64,000 nt of DNA from G965214625 sp965214625 (GTDB lineage: Bacteria; Pseudomonadota; Gammaproteobacteria; Arenicellales; Poriferihabitantaceae): positions 372,001 through 436,000 of the forward strand of contig OZ243962.1 of the NCBI GenBank assembly GCA_965214625.1, read 5' to 3'. Each line of letters starts with the position of its first letter. Position 1 is the first letter of the stretch. Below the pieces are notes generated by a model that did not search any database, was not told the DNA's origin, and worked only from the letters and a program-made list of their open reading frames with translations. Position numbers and translations under genes: made by a program. This document shows positions 8,501 through 17,593 of the stretch, one piece after another.

Positions 8501-9529
8501 TTACTTAACCTCCAGTCCCATTGACTTATAAACATCCCGATACTGACCGATGGTATTGGTAATCAGTTCCTGGGACCCTGCGGTATCACGATAGCTTTCA
8601 ATCAGCGTCATGAACTTGCTCTCGTTATACTGTTGATAACTGTCCTGACAATAGGCTTTTTGAAACGCCCACTGTAACCATTCCACACGGTCCGCCGGTG
8701 CATCTTTGTGTACGTAGAATCCACGGAAACGGTACAGGGGTTCAAAATCCAAACCTGCTTCAGTCAGACTCGGCACATCTGCAAAAGCAGCCGGAGGCTC
8801 TTTCAGAATCGTCAGAATCGGTTTGAAAGTGCCCGCATCAAGAAACTTGCGCACATCACCGGGCTGCTCAAACAGCGCATCGACCTGACCACCCGCCAGT
8901 GCCCCATATCGGGGTGCGCCCTTATCAAAAGAAATCTGCTGGATCTCCATTCCGGTCGCATCTGTAATGAATTTCATGGTCACCCTTTCCATCGAGCCTT
9001 CCTTGGAGACATTGGCAATGGTCGCTTTACCACCTTGTGCCTTGACCCACTCAACAAATGAGGCCCAGTCGGTAAACCGGTCTTCGGCAGTCCGAATATA
9101 AATCTGAGAAAACGTAATCTGGGATGTCACCAACGGAATCAGGTCCGACGCCGGATTGGGACGACTTGAATCCAACGCATGCGCACTTGATGCATCATCA
9201 ATGTGTTCCAGAACCGTATATCCATCGGCAGGTGCCGCCATGTAGGCCGTCATGCCGACGGTTCCCGAACCACCCGGCTTGTGATCCCGATTGATGGATA
9301 CTCCGGTCAACTCACTCACTGCCTCAGCCATCGCTTGGGCCACCTGCCCCGACCCTCCTGCCGGGCCATACGGCACAATCATGGTGAGCGCCCGCTCAGG
9401 AAAACCATCCGGCCCCGCCACACTTGCCGGTAATCCATCGGTCGCACAAGCAGCGAATGCGGTGCTGGCACCCATCGCCATTGACATCGACATCACAGCT
9501 GCAGAGATTAGATTCTTTTTGAATTGCAT
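8501..9529 (-). CDS. tctC: Tripartite tricarboxylate transporter substrate-binding protein, TctC family
   Basis: A 342-residue periplasmic solute-binding protein. Residues 1-26 form a Sec signal peptide ending in an ASTAFA-A site. The mature part contains FPERALTMIVPYGPAGGSGQVAQAMAEAV-like sequence (the TctC N-terminal lobe signature; here with GGSG rather than the common GGxxD) and VGMTAYMAAPADGYTVLEH. It captures the ligand for TctAB. First gene of the tctCBA unit. The familiar Asp that contacts carboxylates after GG is replaced, so the ligand may be non-standard, which is inference only. Confidence 0.9.
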   Translation of the reverse strand: MQFKKNLISAAVMSMSMAMGASTAFAACATDGLPASVAGPDGFPERALTMIVPYGPAGGSGQVAQAMAEAVSELTGVSINRDHKPGGSGTVGMTAYMAAPADGYTVLEHIDDASSAHALDSSRPNPASDLIPLVTSQITFSQIYIRTAEDRFTDWASFVEWVKAQGGKATIANVSKEGSMERVTMKFITDATGMEIQQISFDKGAPRYGALAGGQVDALFEQPGDVRKFLDAGTFKPILTILKEPPAAFADVPSLTEAGLDFEPLYRFRGFYVHKDAPADRVEWLQWAFQKAYCQDSYQQYNESKFMTLIESYRDTAGSQELITNTIGQYRDVYKSMGLEVK

Positions 9530-9611
9530 TCTATTTTCCTCGGTTTTAAGTGTACAGATTTAGAGGGCACCCATATACATGAATTTCGGCTACTCGAATA
9601 ATATCCAACTG

Positions 9612-10388
9612 TCAAGATATTGTCGAGTCAAAATTCCAGCCTCTCAATATCATCGCCATTCCTGAGATCAGCAAAATGACAAACACCAACCTTTGAAACA
9701 CCCGTTCGTTTATGTGTGACCTGACTGCCCTGCCTGCAACCATACCCAAACACAGTGGAACCGTTGCGAGCGCGGAAAACCAAGCCAGCGGTCCATTCAA
9801 TACCCCAAGAAGTACCATGATCGCGGTCCATGGTACCACAGCCGCCACATAGAGAAAGCTGATCGTGCCGACAAACTGGTTTTTACTCAAATTTCCCAGT
9901 GAAACCAAAAACAGGATCAACATGGGTCCAAACATCGAAGACAGACCACCGATAATACCGCTTGCGCCACAAAAACCGACTCCAGCGAGTGGTTCCCATC
10001 GACTGGAGATGGTGATTTTTCTGGACCGTCCCTGAAACAGGGTAAACAGGATGACGATTGTTCCCACCAGAATCAGGAGTGCCCGCTCATCAATATCCAC
10101 CAGAACGGTCACACCCACCCAGGTACCCGCCAACAAAGAAAGGAAGGCAGGCCAGAACCGTTTGACCGTCTTTGACAAATGACCCGCTTCCTTTACCTGC
10201 CACAGGTTGGCGACCACTACCGGAATCGCCATTGTGACTACGGCCACCTGAGGAGGCAATACCATGGCCAGCATCGGAACGGTCAACAAGGGCGTCCCTA
10301 CCCCGAGCGAACCCTTTATCAATCCACCACATCCCAGCGCAAACGCACACCATGCGATAACGCCGAATTGAAGTTCCTCAATTATCAC
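9612..10388 (-). CDS. TauE/SafE (TSUP) family sulfite/organosulfonate exporter-like permease
   Basis: A 258-residue membrane protein with about eight helices. The N-terminal half carries GLIKGSLGVGTPLLTVPMLAMVLPPQVAV and the C-terminal half GFCGASGIIGGLSSMFGPMLILFLVSLG, the duplicated glycine-rich TSUP signature. Characterised relatives export sulfite or sulfoacetate (TauE, SafE). It lies 82 bases downstream of tctC, read in the same direction upstream of it. In a region with likely sulfoacetaldehyde and sulfopyruvate enzymes, sulfite export is a reasonable role, but TSUP proteins have several substrates. Confidence 0.85.
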   Translation of the reverse strand: MIIEELQFGVIAWCAFALGCGGLIKGSLGVGTPLLTVPMLAMVLPPQVAVVTMAIPVVVANLWQVKEAGHLSKTVKRFWPAFLSLLAGTWVGVTVLVDIDERALLILVGTIVILFTLFQGRSRKITISSRWEPLAGVGFCGASGIIGGLSSMFGPMLILFLVSLGNLSKNQFVGTISFLYVAAVVPWTAIMVLLGVLNGPLAWFSALATVPLCLGMVAGRAVRSHINERVFQRLVFVILLISGMAMILRGWNFDSTIS

Positions 10389-10664
10389 CTGTCCGAATCA
10401 GCATGTATCGTCATGCGTACCGGGAAATCACTATTTCACCATACTGTCGGTGTCGCTCATACCCGCGCCCCATCCAGTGTCAAATCCCCGCCAAATGGAA
10501 GCCGTCTCATGTTCATGTGCCATGGCAAACACACGATTGGATATTCATAATTTCTGGTTGAAACAGGACGTATCCGGGTCTAGTCTATCGTCATGTAAAC
10601 TCGATTTATCATCACCACCGGGCGGCGAACCCAGTGGTTCTTTACATGGCTCACCGATAAACCG

Positions 10665-12404
10665 TCATTGGGAATCAACACGGACTGTAACGATATCCGT
10701 ATCATGATATTGCTGATGATGTACGGAGGAGGCCAGATGCCGGAGCAGCCGTAACGAGACCTCACGTTCAACCGAAGGCTCCGTTACCCGTTCACCGATC
10801 AACGCAATCCGATCCTGCAGATTCTCACCACCCGGCGCAACGATAAACTCCAACACGGTGCCATCGGCTTCCCGATGCGCCGTCAGTAGCATACGACGCT
10901 GCGGCACGTGTGTTTCTTCTTCGTCCTGATGCAGCAGAGTCAGCAATGTTTCCTCGGAGGCGGCCTCAAGACGATTTGACATCGCCTCATCCCAGCGGTT
11001 GCGCGCGGCAAACGCAGCAACAAATTTTCTGATCATCGGGAGCGCCTCAATATTGAACGGCATTTGGATTCGGTCTCGTCTGGATGTCGTCAATTCCATA
11101 AACAATGTCATCAAAATGGCGATAAGGCCCCCTGCTGTCATCCCGTTTTCAAGGAGACCGCCGGCAAACTCGGAGAAGAACTCGGGGAAAATCAGGCCAT
11201 TTTGGAAACCAGCCCCCATCCAGAAAGCAAAACCAACCACCAGTCCCTTGCGATAGTCGAGTCCATCCTGAACCACAAGTTTCATGCCCAACACAAACAG
11301 CATGGCAAGCAGTACAGTGATATAAGCTGCCGCAACCGGACTGGGTATCGCCAGAACGACCGCAAGCACTTTGGGAGAAATGGCGGCGGCGAGAAAGGCC
11401 ACTCCAAGCGCAACCCCCACACGACGCGCGGCAACGCCTGTCAGTTCGGTTACCGATACGCATGTCGAATAGGTCGTATTCGGAACGGTTGCGACAAGAC
11501 CGGACAGTAAATTACCCATACCATCTGCGGCCACTGCCCCTTGTACCGCACGAAAATCCACTGCCCGAGACTGACGCCAAGACACCCGTTGAATCGCAAC
11601 AGCGTCACCTACCGTTTCAATCGCACCTACCAGGGTCACAAAAATGAATCCCGGGAGCAAAGACCAGAACACCGGCCCGAAACTGAGATCGAGTCCTGGC
11701 CAGCTGCTTTCCGGGAATCCGAGCCACGGTGCTTCCACAACCCGACTGATATCGTATAACCCATAGAATCCCGCTGTCACCGAACCCACAACAACCCCGA
11801 TGACCGGAGCCCACAAACGAAATACACCTGTCGCAATGAGCGCGATACCCACGACAACAAGCACCGTCACCAGAGCACTGATTGGTGCTGCCACTTCCGG
11901 GCTCCCTTCCGGCACTTGATCTAACATGCCGAAAACGATCGGCATCACGGTAACCGGTATCAGCATGATAACCGTGCCCGCGACAGACGGCGTGATAATC
12001 CGTCGAAACAGTGACAGTCGCGCAGCCAGCGCAAACTGGAACAGTGCAGAGATCAATACCAGTGTAGCAAGCATCCCCGGACCGCCTTTTGCAAGCGCAG
12101 TTACACAGATCGCAATGAAGGCACCCGAAGTCCCCATAGTGAGGACATACCCTGCCCCCAAACGACCCACTCGCACAGCTTGCAAGATCGTCGTGACGCC
12201 ACTGATCACGACAGCGGCGAAAACCGCCCATGACAGATATGACTCACCCCCCCCGGCGGCCCGAACAACGATCGCAGGCGTCAGGACAATACCTCCCGCA
12301 CTGAGAACGGCCAATTGAAGCCCAAGACCGAACGCAAGCGGTATCGGCGGTTTCTCATCGGCCTCATAACGCAAACCGGCATCCTGATCAAGACGGGTCG
12401 TCAC
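10665..12404 (-). CDS. NCS2-type nucleobase permease with a long C-terminal domain
   Basis: A 579-residue protein. Residues about 20-440 form the xanthine/uracil/ascorbate permease core with around 12-14 helices, including the NCS2-type stretches GAIETVGDAVAIQRVSWRQ and GMGNLLSGLVATVPNTTYS. Residues 441-579 are soluble. That tail has helices rich in E, R and L and a segment RRMLLTAHREADGTVLEFIV, then LRLLRHLASSVHHQQY, and resembles in shape the ATPase/anti-sigma fold fused to some permeases. Usual NCS2 proteins are 430-490 residues, so the tail is an addition. The transported purine or other ligand cannot be told. Confidence 0.83.
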   Translation of the reverse strand: MTTRLDQDAGLRYEADEKPPIPLAFGLGLQLAVLSAGGIVLTPAIVVRAAGGGESYLSWAVFAAVVISGVTTILQAVRVGRLGAGYVLTMGTSGAFIAICVTALAKGGPGMLATLVLISALFQFALAARLSLFRRIITPSVAGTVIMLIPVTVMPIVFGMLDQVPEGSPEVAAPISALVTVLVVVGIALIATGVFRLWAPVIGVVVGSVTAGFYGLYDISRVVEAPWLGFPESSWPGLDLSFGPVFWSLLPGFIFVTLVGAIETVGDAVAIQRVSWRQSRAVDFRAVQGAVAADGMGNLLSGLVATVPNTTYSTCVSVTELTGVAARRVGVALGVAFLAAAISPKVLAVVLAIPSPVAAAYITVLLAMLFVLGMKLVVQDGLDYRKGLVVGFAFWMGAGFQNGLIFPEFFSEFAGGLLENGMTAGGLIAILMTLFMELTTSRRDRIQMPFNIEALPMIRKFVAAFAARNRWDEAMSNRLEAASEETLLTLLHQDEEETHVPQRRMLLTAHREADGTVLEFIVAPGGENLQDRIALIGERVTEPSVEREVSLRLLRHLASSVHHQQYHDTDIVTVRVDSQ

Positions 12405-12539
12405 TTTTCGTTGTTGTTTTGGTGAAATATAGCGTTGAAGTCTATCATATTTGGTTCTATCGGGAATCTCGAGGGGCCGGAGCTGGCGCCGAAAGCGGCT
12501 CGATGATCAACGTCTTAATGTGTGTGATCAGTCGCCGCC

Positions 12540-12987
12540 TCACGAATCCGGCCACAGATCACCCTGGCGGAAGCTGATCGGATCGAAAGGCGGTAACGAA
12601 ACCGGGTCATTATCCGTCAGGGTCTTCAGCAAAACCCTGTGACCTTCCTTCAGCGCAAAGGCCTCGAACGTGCGCGCATCGGGATCGACGAACCAGAGGT
12701 AGGCGACCCCTTCACGGGCGTAGATATCACGTTTTCTTCCCTGTTCCATCGCCCGGTTCGTCGATGATCCACCAGCCACCCGGTCGGCCATCGCCATAGT
12801 TATACGGTGTGCCGATCCTTGCTCCAATCCCTGAACGGGCCAAGGCCTGCCTGGGTGTCGGCCGCGGGTTCATCTGCAAAGTCCGGTCGATCATCTCGGC
12901 CACCTTGTGCGGCGGCGCATCGAGCACATCCTGGTAGGTTGCGGGTTCGGGTAAGGACGTGGCGCTGGCGGCCGCTTTCATGCCCAT
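12540..12987 (-). pseudogene. Uma2-family (PD-(D/E)xK-like) protein, internally deleted and frameshifted
   Basis: The N-terminal part (from ATG 12987, MGMKAAASATSLPEPATYQDV, then PPHKVAEMIDRTLQM and GGWWIIDEPGDG) and the C-terminal part (RKRDIYAREGVAYLWFVDPDA to the stop at 12540) are clear pieces of an Uma2 protein. They lie in different frames. The roughly 45 residues that normally join them, including the core catalytic Asp and Glu-x-Lys strand, are missing. The break is near 12727-12760. Intact relatives are about 190 residues, common in multicopy and of uncertain nuclease role. This copy is almost surely dead. Confidence 0.8.
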
Positions 12988-13186
12988 GGTTTGCTCGCTT
13001 GGAGTTAAAGGGGAAAATACCGAATGTAGCCCCGACTCGCCGACCGACTCAAGACGTGCGATCTTCCGTCCTGTTTTCATCTTGAGTTCGATTTCGTTTC
13101 TCGGTAGACTCCCAGTTTTTGCCACTCATCTATATGACTCCATGACGCTACCACAAACAGCACAGAACGAACCACATGAGGTGACG

Positions 13187-14569
13187 ATGATCGTTCAGGA
13201 CCTGGTCGACAGGGCCCAAGTTGCCATGGAGCAGTTTGAGAACACCGATCAAGGCAGGATTGACGATGCAGTGACCGCGCTGGCGTGGTCCATTTACGAA
13301 CCCAATCGAGCCCGTGAACTTGCGGAATTGGCTGTTCAAGACACCGGATTGGGGAACGTCGATTCAAAAATACTCAAAAATACACGGAAAACGTTTGGGA
13401 CATTACGCGACCTGTCACGTGTCAAAACGACCGGGGTAATTGAATCGATACCTGAAAAAGGAATTGTCAAGTATGGAAAACCGGTCGGCATCGTTGCGGC
13501 TGTGTGCCCCTCGACCAATCCAGCGGCCACCCCCGTCAACAAGGCGATGATGGCTCTCAAGGGCGGCAATGCCGTCATCATCGCGCCCTCCCCTGCAGGC
13601 TATGCAACGACGGCACTGACCGTCAGGTACATGCGTACTGAACTCGCTAAATCAGGCCATCCTGATGATTTGGTGCAGATACTACCGGCGCCGGTGTCAA
13701 AAGAACTGACCCAGACATTAATGGAAGCGGCGGATCTTGTGGTATGTACCGGTTCTCAAAACAACGTCAGACGGGCCTATTCCAGTGGCACGGTAGCCAT
13801 TGGCGTGGGAGCGGGTAATGTGCCGGTCATTATCGATGCGTCAGCAGATCTTGAATCTGCCGCCGAAAAAATAAGTGCCTCCAAAATCTTTGATAATGCA
13901 ACCTCCTGCTCTTCTGAGAATTCGGTTGTCATCCTGGACGATGTCTATGAAGCCGCCATGACCGCGTTACAAAATGCCGGAGGTTATCGGACCACCCCAT
14001 CGGAAAAACAACAGATTATTAATACGTTGTGGGTCAATGGTCATCTCAACAGGCATGTTATCGCCAAAGATGCTGATGTACTGGCCATAGCGGCCAATTT
14101 ACCCGCAATAGCCCATAATGCCCGATTTTTCCTTGTCGAGGACGATCAAATCGGGTGTGAACATCCGCTATCTGATGAAAAACTCTCATTGGTCCTTACG
14201 GTCTACCGGGCGACGGACTTTGACGATGCGAAAGACAAGGTGAACCAGTTACTGGAGGTCAAGGGCCTGGGTCACTCTTGCGGTATTCATACCGCCAATA
14301 TCGAAAATGCTCATTCCCTTGCCAAAGAAACCAAGGTAGTCCGGGTACTGGTCAATCAGGCACATACCTTCGGGAACGGGGGTGGTTTTGACAATGGCCT
14401 CAACTTTACCCTGTCGATGGGTTGTGGGACCTGGGCTGGAAATTCACTTTCGGACAATCTGAACTACAGTCACTTTATCAATACAACTCATGTCGTGACC
14501 ACAATTCCTGAAGACAGGCCCTCCGAGCAGGACCTGTTCGGTCAGTATTGGGATAAATACGGGAAATAA
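13187..14569 (+). CDS. sauS: CoA-acylating aldehyde dehydrogenase, probable sulfoacetaldehyde dehydrogenase
   Basis: A 460-residue protein from ATG 13187, chosen because GAGGTG sits just upstream and the length then matches SauS (about 460). It has the acylating aldehyde dehydrogenase plan: KYGKPVGIVAAVCPSTNPAATP for NAD/CoA binding and the catalytic Cys in FDNATSCSSENSVVI. The C-terminus GGGFDNGLNFTLSMGCGTWAGNS also fits. It would interconvert sulfoacetaldehyde, CoA and NAD(P) with sulfoacetyl-CoA. The succinyl-CoA-synthetase-like pair follows after 4 bases, recalling the sulfoacetate-CoA ligase/dehydrogenase sets of sulfonate degraders. Other short-chain aldehydes remain possible. Confidence 0.65.
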   Translation: MIVQDLVDRAQVAMEQFENTDQGRIDDAVTALAWSIYEPNRARELAELAVQDTGLGNVDSKILKNTRKTFGTLRDLSRVKTTGVIESIPEKGIVKYGKPVGIVAAVCPSTNPAATPVNKAMMALKGGNAVIIAPSPAGYATTALTVRYMRTELAKSGHPDDLVQILPAPVSKELTQTLMEAADLVVCTGSQNNVRRAYSSGTVAIGVGAGNVPVIIDASADLESAAEKISASKIFDNATSCSSENSVVILDDVYEAAMTALQNAGGYRTTPSEKQQIINTLWVNGHLNRHVIAKDADVLAIAANLPAIAHNARFFLVEDDQIGCEHPLSDEKLSLVLTVYRATDFDDAKDKVNQLLEVKGLGHSCGIHTANIENAHSLAKETKVVRVLVNQAHTFGNGGGFDNGLNFTLSMGCGTWAGNSLSDNLNYSHFINTTHVVTTIPEDRPSEQDLFGQYWDKYGK

Positions 14570-14573
14570 CGCA

Positions 14574-15710
14574 ATGAACTTCGTGGAATGTGCCGGGAAA
14601 AGCCTGCTTGCCATGGCGGGCATCTCAATTCCCGAGGGACAGCAGGCTACGACGGTACAAAAAGCCGTTTCAATCGCGCAGGAGATCGGCCCTTGCGTCA
14701 TCAAGGCCCAGGTACCTACCGGTAAAAGAGGAAAAGCCGGCGGTATCCAGTTGGCCTTTACAATCGACGAAGTGCGCTTGCATGCTGAAAACATTCTGGG
14801 CATGAACATTGGAGGAGAGGTCGTTGAAAAACTGCTGGTTGAGGAACAGATTCCAATTTCGTGTGAACTCTATGCGGCCATTCTGACCGATCCGGACAGC
14901 AAGGGACCGTTGATCCTGTTCGCTTCGCAAGGCGGCATGGACATCGAAGAAATTGCGATCCGACACCCCGAGAAACTGATGCGCTTGCCGGTCAATATAC
15001 GCAAAGGCTTTGATTTGGAGCAAACTCGTCAGGCACTGCCTGCATTGGCGGGTATTGTTGATGAACACGTACTGCTTGAATTGCTGTCTCAACTGTATCG
15101 GGTTTACATTGACCATGACGCAGAACTCCTTGAAATCAATCCGTTGGCCGTCACCGAACGCGGACAGCTGGTTGCGGCAGATTGCAAATTCACACTGGAT
15201 GACTCCGCCATTAAACGGCAGCGGTCGCTCGCGAAACAGGGCGTTCCGGACCGACTCACCGAATTGGAAGCACGGGCGCAAACCATCGGCTTCAAGTATG
15301 TTGAACTCGACGGTAATGTCGGTATCCTTGCCAATGGTGCAGGGCTTACCATGACCAGCATGGATGCCGTGGTACATTATGGTGGCAAGCCGGCCAATTT
15401 TCTGGAAATCGGTGGTGAGGCCTATAGCCTTGGCAAGGAAGCGCTGGAAACGGTTTTGTCAAACCACAATGTCAAGTCGCTGCTGATCAATTTTTGCGGG
15501 GCCTTTGCCCGGACCGATGTCATGACTGAAGGCATTGTCCGTGCTTGGGAAGCCATCAATCCGACGGTTCCGGTGTTTTTTACCATTCATGGGACCGGTG
15601 AGGATGTCGCGGTGGACATGATCAAAACCCGTCTTGGCGTCGAACCCTACGATCTGATGGATGATGCGGTGAAAGCGGCGGTGAAAGCAGCGGTGAAAGC
15701 AGCGCAATGA
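14574..15710 (+). CDS. Succinyl-CoA-synthetase-like CoA ligase, beta subunit (possible sulfoacetate-CoA ligase)
   Basis: A 378-residue ATP-grasp protein of the SucC family: FVECAGKSLLAMAGISIPEG, KAQVPTGKRGKAGGIQLAF, and the metal/ATP segment LLEINPLAVTERGQLVAADCK. The C-terminal CoA-ligase portion contains ANGAGLTMTSMDAVVHYGGKPANFLEIGG. It acts with the alpha subunit that starts 4 bases before its stop. The TCA enzyme is less likely because the gene follows an acylating sulfoacetaldehyde dehydrogenase. ADP-forming sulfoacetate-CoA ligases of this family are known from sulfonate degraders. Malate- or succinate-specific ligase activity is the alternative. Confidence 0.72.
   Translation: MNFVECAGKSLLAMAGISIPEGQQATTVQKAVSIAQEIGPCVIKAQVPTGKRGKAGGIQLAFTIDEVRLHAENILGMNIGGEVVEKLLVEEQIPISCELYAAILTDPDSKGPLILFASQGGMDIEEIAIRHPEKLMRLPVNIRKGFDLEQTRQALPALAGIVDEHVLLELLSQLYRVYIDHDAELLEINPLAVTERGQLVAADCKFTLDDSAIKRQRSLAKQGVPDRLTELEARAQTIGFKYVELDGNVGILANGAGLTMTSMDAVVHYGGKPANFLEIGGEAYSLGKEALETVLSNHNVKSLLINFCGAFARTDVMTEGIVRAWEAINPTVPVFFTIHGTGEDVAVDMIKTRLGVEPYDLMDDAVKAAVKAAVKAAQ
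15669..15704 (+). repeat. Three tandem 12-bp repeats at the 3' end of the ligase beta gene
   Basis: The unit GTGAAAGCGGCG / GTGAAAGCAGCG / GTGAAAGCAGCG repeats three times in frame, just before CAATGA. It encodes a (VKAA)3 helix at the C-terminus. The repeat can expand or contract without shifting the frame and overlaps the coupling site to the alpha-subunit gene. Confidence 0.85.
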
Positions 15711-16576
15711 TTATTCGAGGCACTGAAACACTGCTCGTGCAGGGCATCACCGGGAAACAGGGTACTTTCTGGGCGGGCAAAATGCGCGATTATGGTACCC
15801 GGGTGGTTGGCGGGGTCAACCCACGAAAAGCGGGTACCGAACATCTCTCGATGCCGGTTTGGGGTTCTGCGGTCGAGGCCGCCCGGTCAACTCAGATAGA
15901 CGCTTCGGTATTGTTCATCCCGCCTCTTGGCGTCAAGGACGCCGTCCTTGACGCGATTAGTGCAGGTATCAAAAAAATAGTGGTCCTAACCGAGCATGTC
16001 CCGGTGCAGGATGTCATGTACTTTCTGTCAGCAGCACGGGAGGTGGGTGTCAAAGTCGCCGGCCCCAATACTGCTGGACATGTGACGCCGGGCGAGAATT
16101 TTGTCGGATTCATGCCGGCCTTCAATGATCGGGTATTCAGACCCGGTAATATTGGTGTCGTCTCACGCTCCGGCAGCCTGGGCACCCTGATGTGTTTGAC
16201 CCTGGTTCAGGCAGGCTTTGGCATTTCCGCCTTTGTCGGTATCGGAGGGGACCCGGTTGTCGGAACCACCCTGACCGACGCACTGGAATCATTTGATCAA
16301 GACGAACGAACTGAGGCCGTGGTCATTGTCGGTGAGATCGGTGGAGGATTGGAGGAAGCCGCCGCACACACCGCATCTTCCCTCACGATGCCCATCGTCT
16401 CTTTCATTGCCGGTGCCGCATCACCACCGGGCAAAAAAATGGGGCATGCCGGTGCCATCGTGATGGGTAACAAGGGTTCCTACGCCGGGAAAAAGGCGGC
16501 ACTTGAAAGCGGTGGGATCGAAGTCGCTCCCACACCCTCTCACATACCCCGACTGCTTGCAGCCCGACTGCCGTAG
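15707..16576 (+). CDS. Succinyl-CoA-synthetase-like CoA ligase, alpha subunit (possible sulfoacetate-CoA ligase)
   Basis: A 289-residue SucD-family protein with the CoA-binding N-terminus LVQGITGKQGTFWAGKMRDYG, VVGGVNPRKAGTEHL, and GPNTAGHVTPGE in place of the usual GPNxPGxxxP. The phosphorylated histidine lies in MGHAGAIVMG near residue 246. The two subunits overlap by 4 bases, so they are made together. The pair would couple acyl-CoA formation or breakdown to ATP, most simply sulfoacetate + ATP + CoA with sulfoacetyl-CoA. The loop substitutions compared with standard SucD fit a changed acid substrate. Confidence 0.72.
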   Translation: MIIRGTETLLVQGITGKQGTFWAGKMRDYGTRVVGGVNPRKAGTEHLSMPVWGSAVEAARSTQIDASVLFIPPLGVKDAVLDAISAGIKKIVVLTEHVPVQDVMYFLSAAREVGVKVAGPNTAGHVTPGENFVGFMPAFNDRVFRPGNIGVVSRSGSLGTLMCLTLVQAGFGISAFVGIGGDPVVGTTLTDALESFDQDERTEAVVIVGEIGGGLEEAAAHTASSLTMPIVSFIAGAASPPGKKMGHAGAIVMGNKGSYAGKKAALESGGIEVAPTPSHIPRLLAARLP

Positions 16577-16585
16577 GCGCTGCGG

Positions 16586-17593
16586 CTACAAACGGCCGCC
16601 ATCGTAACAGGCGGTTCCCCGCTCCCGGTGCCACAGTCGATACAGATGTCGACGCCTGGCAGGGTCCGGATGATCTTCAAACTCACTTCGATAGTGGCCA
16701 ATCTCATGATTGTTCAGATATTGTACCTGTCCGCGCTCAAGCGGTCCCTCAAACCAGATGTCCTCACTGGTACAAACGGTATCAATGGCATCCAGCGCTT
16801 TTTTCAGTGCGCAGTCCATCGGTTCGCCGACCACTTCGTAGCCCTTGCGTACCAGCGACGAATTGGCCCTTGCATTCAGACGCTCTTCGGACCAACTGAA
16901 AAAAGGAGCCAAGCTGACCTTGGGCGCCGATTCACAGTGTTCTTTCTGTCGATCAAAATACATCGGCTGATAAAGTCTCATCAGTGCATCAGGATATTGC
17001 TCATACATCCGATCGTGCACCGTATAAAGACTGCAAAAACGGCTGATGCCCCCCTTTTTTGATGGGTATCGGCACAGTAATCCGACATAGTCCGGAACCA
17101 TTTTCGCAAACGCATTATCCGTATGAAAGCCCAGTTCGACACTGGTATGGGACCCCCGCACCCCATATCCAAACCGGGTACCGGTATCGCGGACATCATA
17201 AATCATCTGACCATTCCACTTCTGTGCAACAGGACGACCGATATACTGACCCAGCAGCCAATAGACTTCGACCAGTGTCTCGACCGGGCCGTCATCCATC
17301 GGTAATCGGTCAAGCACCGCAAAACCCACCCCGTCGTCAAGAATCTGTTTCATTCTGCCCATCGTTTCACGACAATGCGGGAGAGACAGTTCTTCGACAT
17401 TGCGTTGCCATTTTTGCAGTGGATTGGCTTGGATAAACGCCATCAACGCCTGCACTTCCCTTAGCATTGCCCGGGAAACGGGAATCACCCAATCGCGAGA
17501 AGAAATTTCCGAAGCGAGCCATGCCCGACGGTTGACCGGCGTCTGTCTGAAAGCCGTGACTTCATCACGACAGTCAAGAAATGGCATGCTCAT
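16586..17593 (-). CDS. TauD/TfdA-family Fe(II)/2-oxoglutarate dioxygenase
   Basis: A 335-residue protein from the ATG giving MSMPFLDCRDEV; a GTG ten codons earlier is less likely. The iron site is seen as HTD at about residues 157-159 (LGFHTDNAFAKMVPDYVGLLC). A distal His lies in LNNHEIGHYRSEF, with a 2-oxoglutarate-binding Arg in RRRHLYRLWHRE. The family hydroxylates and so cleaves taurine, other sulfonates or quaternary amines such as gamma-butyrobetaine. It converges on the ligase alpha gene with 9 bases between stops. Substrate unknown. Context favours a sulfonate or betaine. Confidence 0.8.
   Translation of the reverse strand: MSMPFLDCRDEVTAFRQTPVNRRAWLASEISSRDWVIPVSRAMLREVQALMAFIQANPLQKWQRNVEELSLPHCRETMGRMKQILDDGVGFAVLDRLPMDDGPVETLVEVYWLLGQYIGRPVAQKWNGQMIYDVRDTGTRFGYGVRGSHTSVELGFHTDNAFAKMVPDYVGLLCRYPSKKGGISRFCSLYTVHDRMYEQYPDALMRLYQPMYFDRQKEHCESAPKVSLAPFFSWSEERLNARANSSLVRKGYEVVGEPMDCALKKALDAIDTVCTSEDIWFEGPLERGQVQYLNNHEIGHYRSEFEDHPDPARRRHLYRLWHRERGTACYDGGRL

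Noticed and set aside
14574..16576. TCA-cycle succinyl-CoA synthetase
   Set aside because: The fold is the same, but the operon with an acylating aldehyde dehydrogenase and the changed alpha-subunit loop argue for a specialised acid. TCA genes are not nearby.
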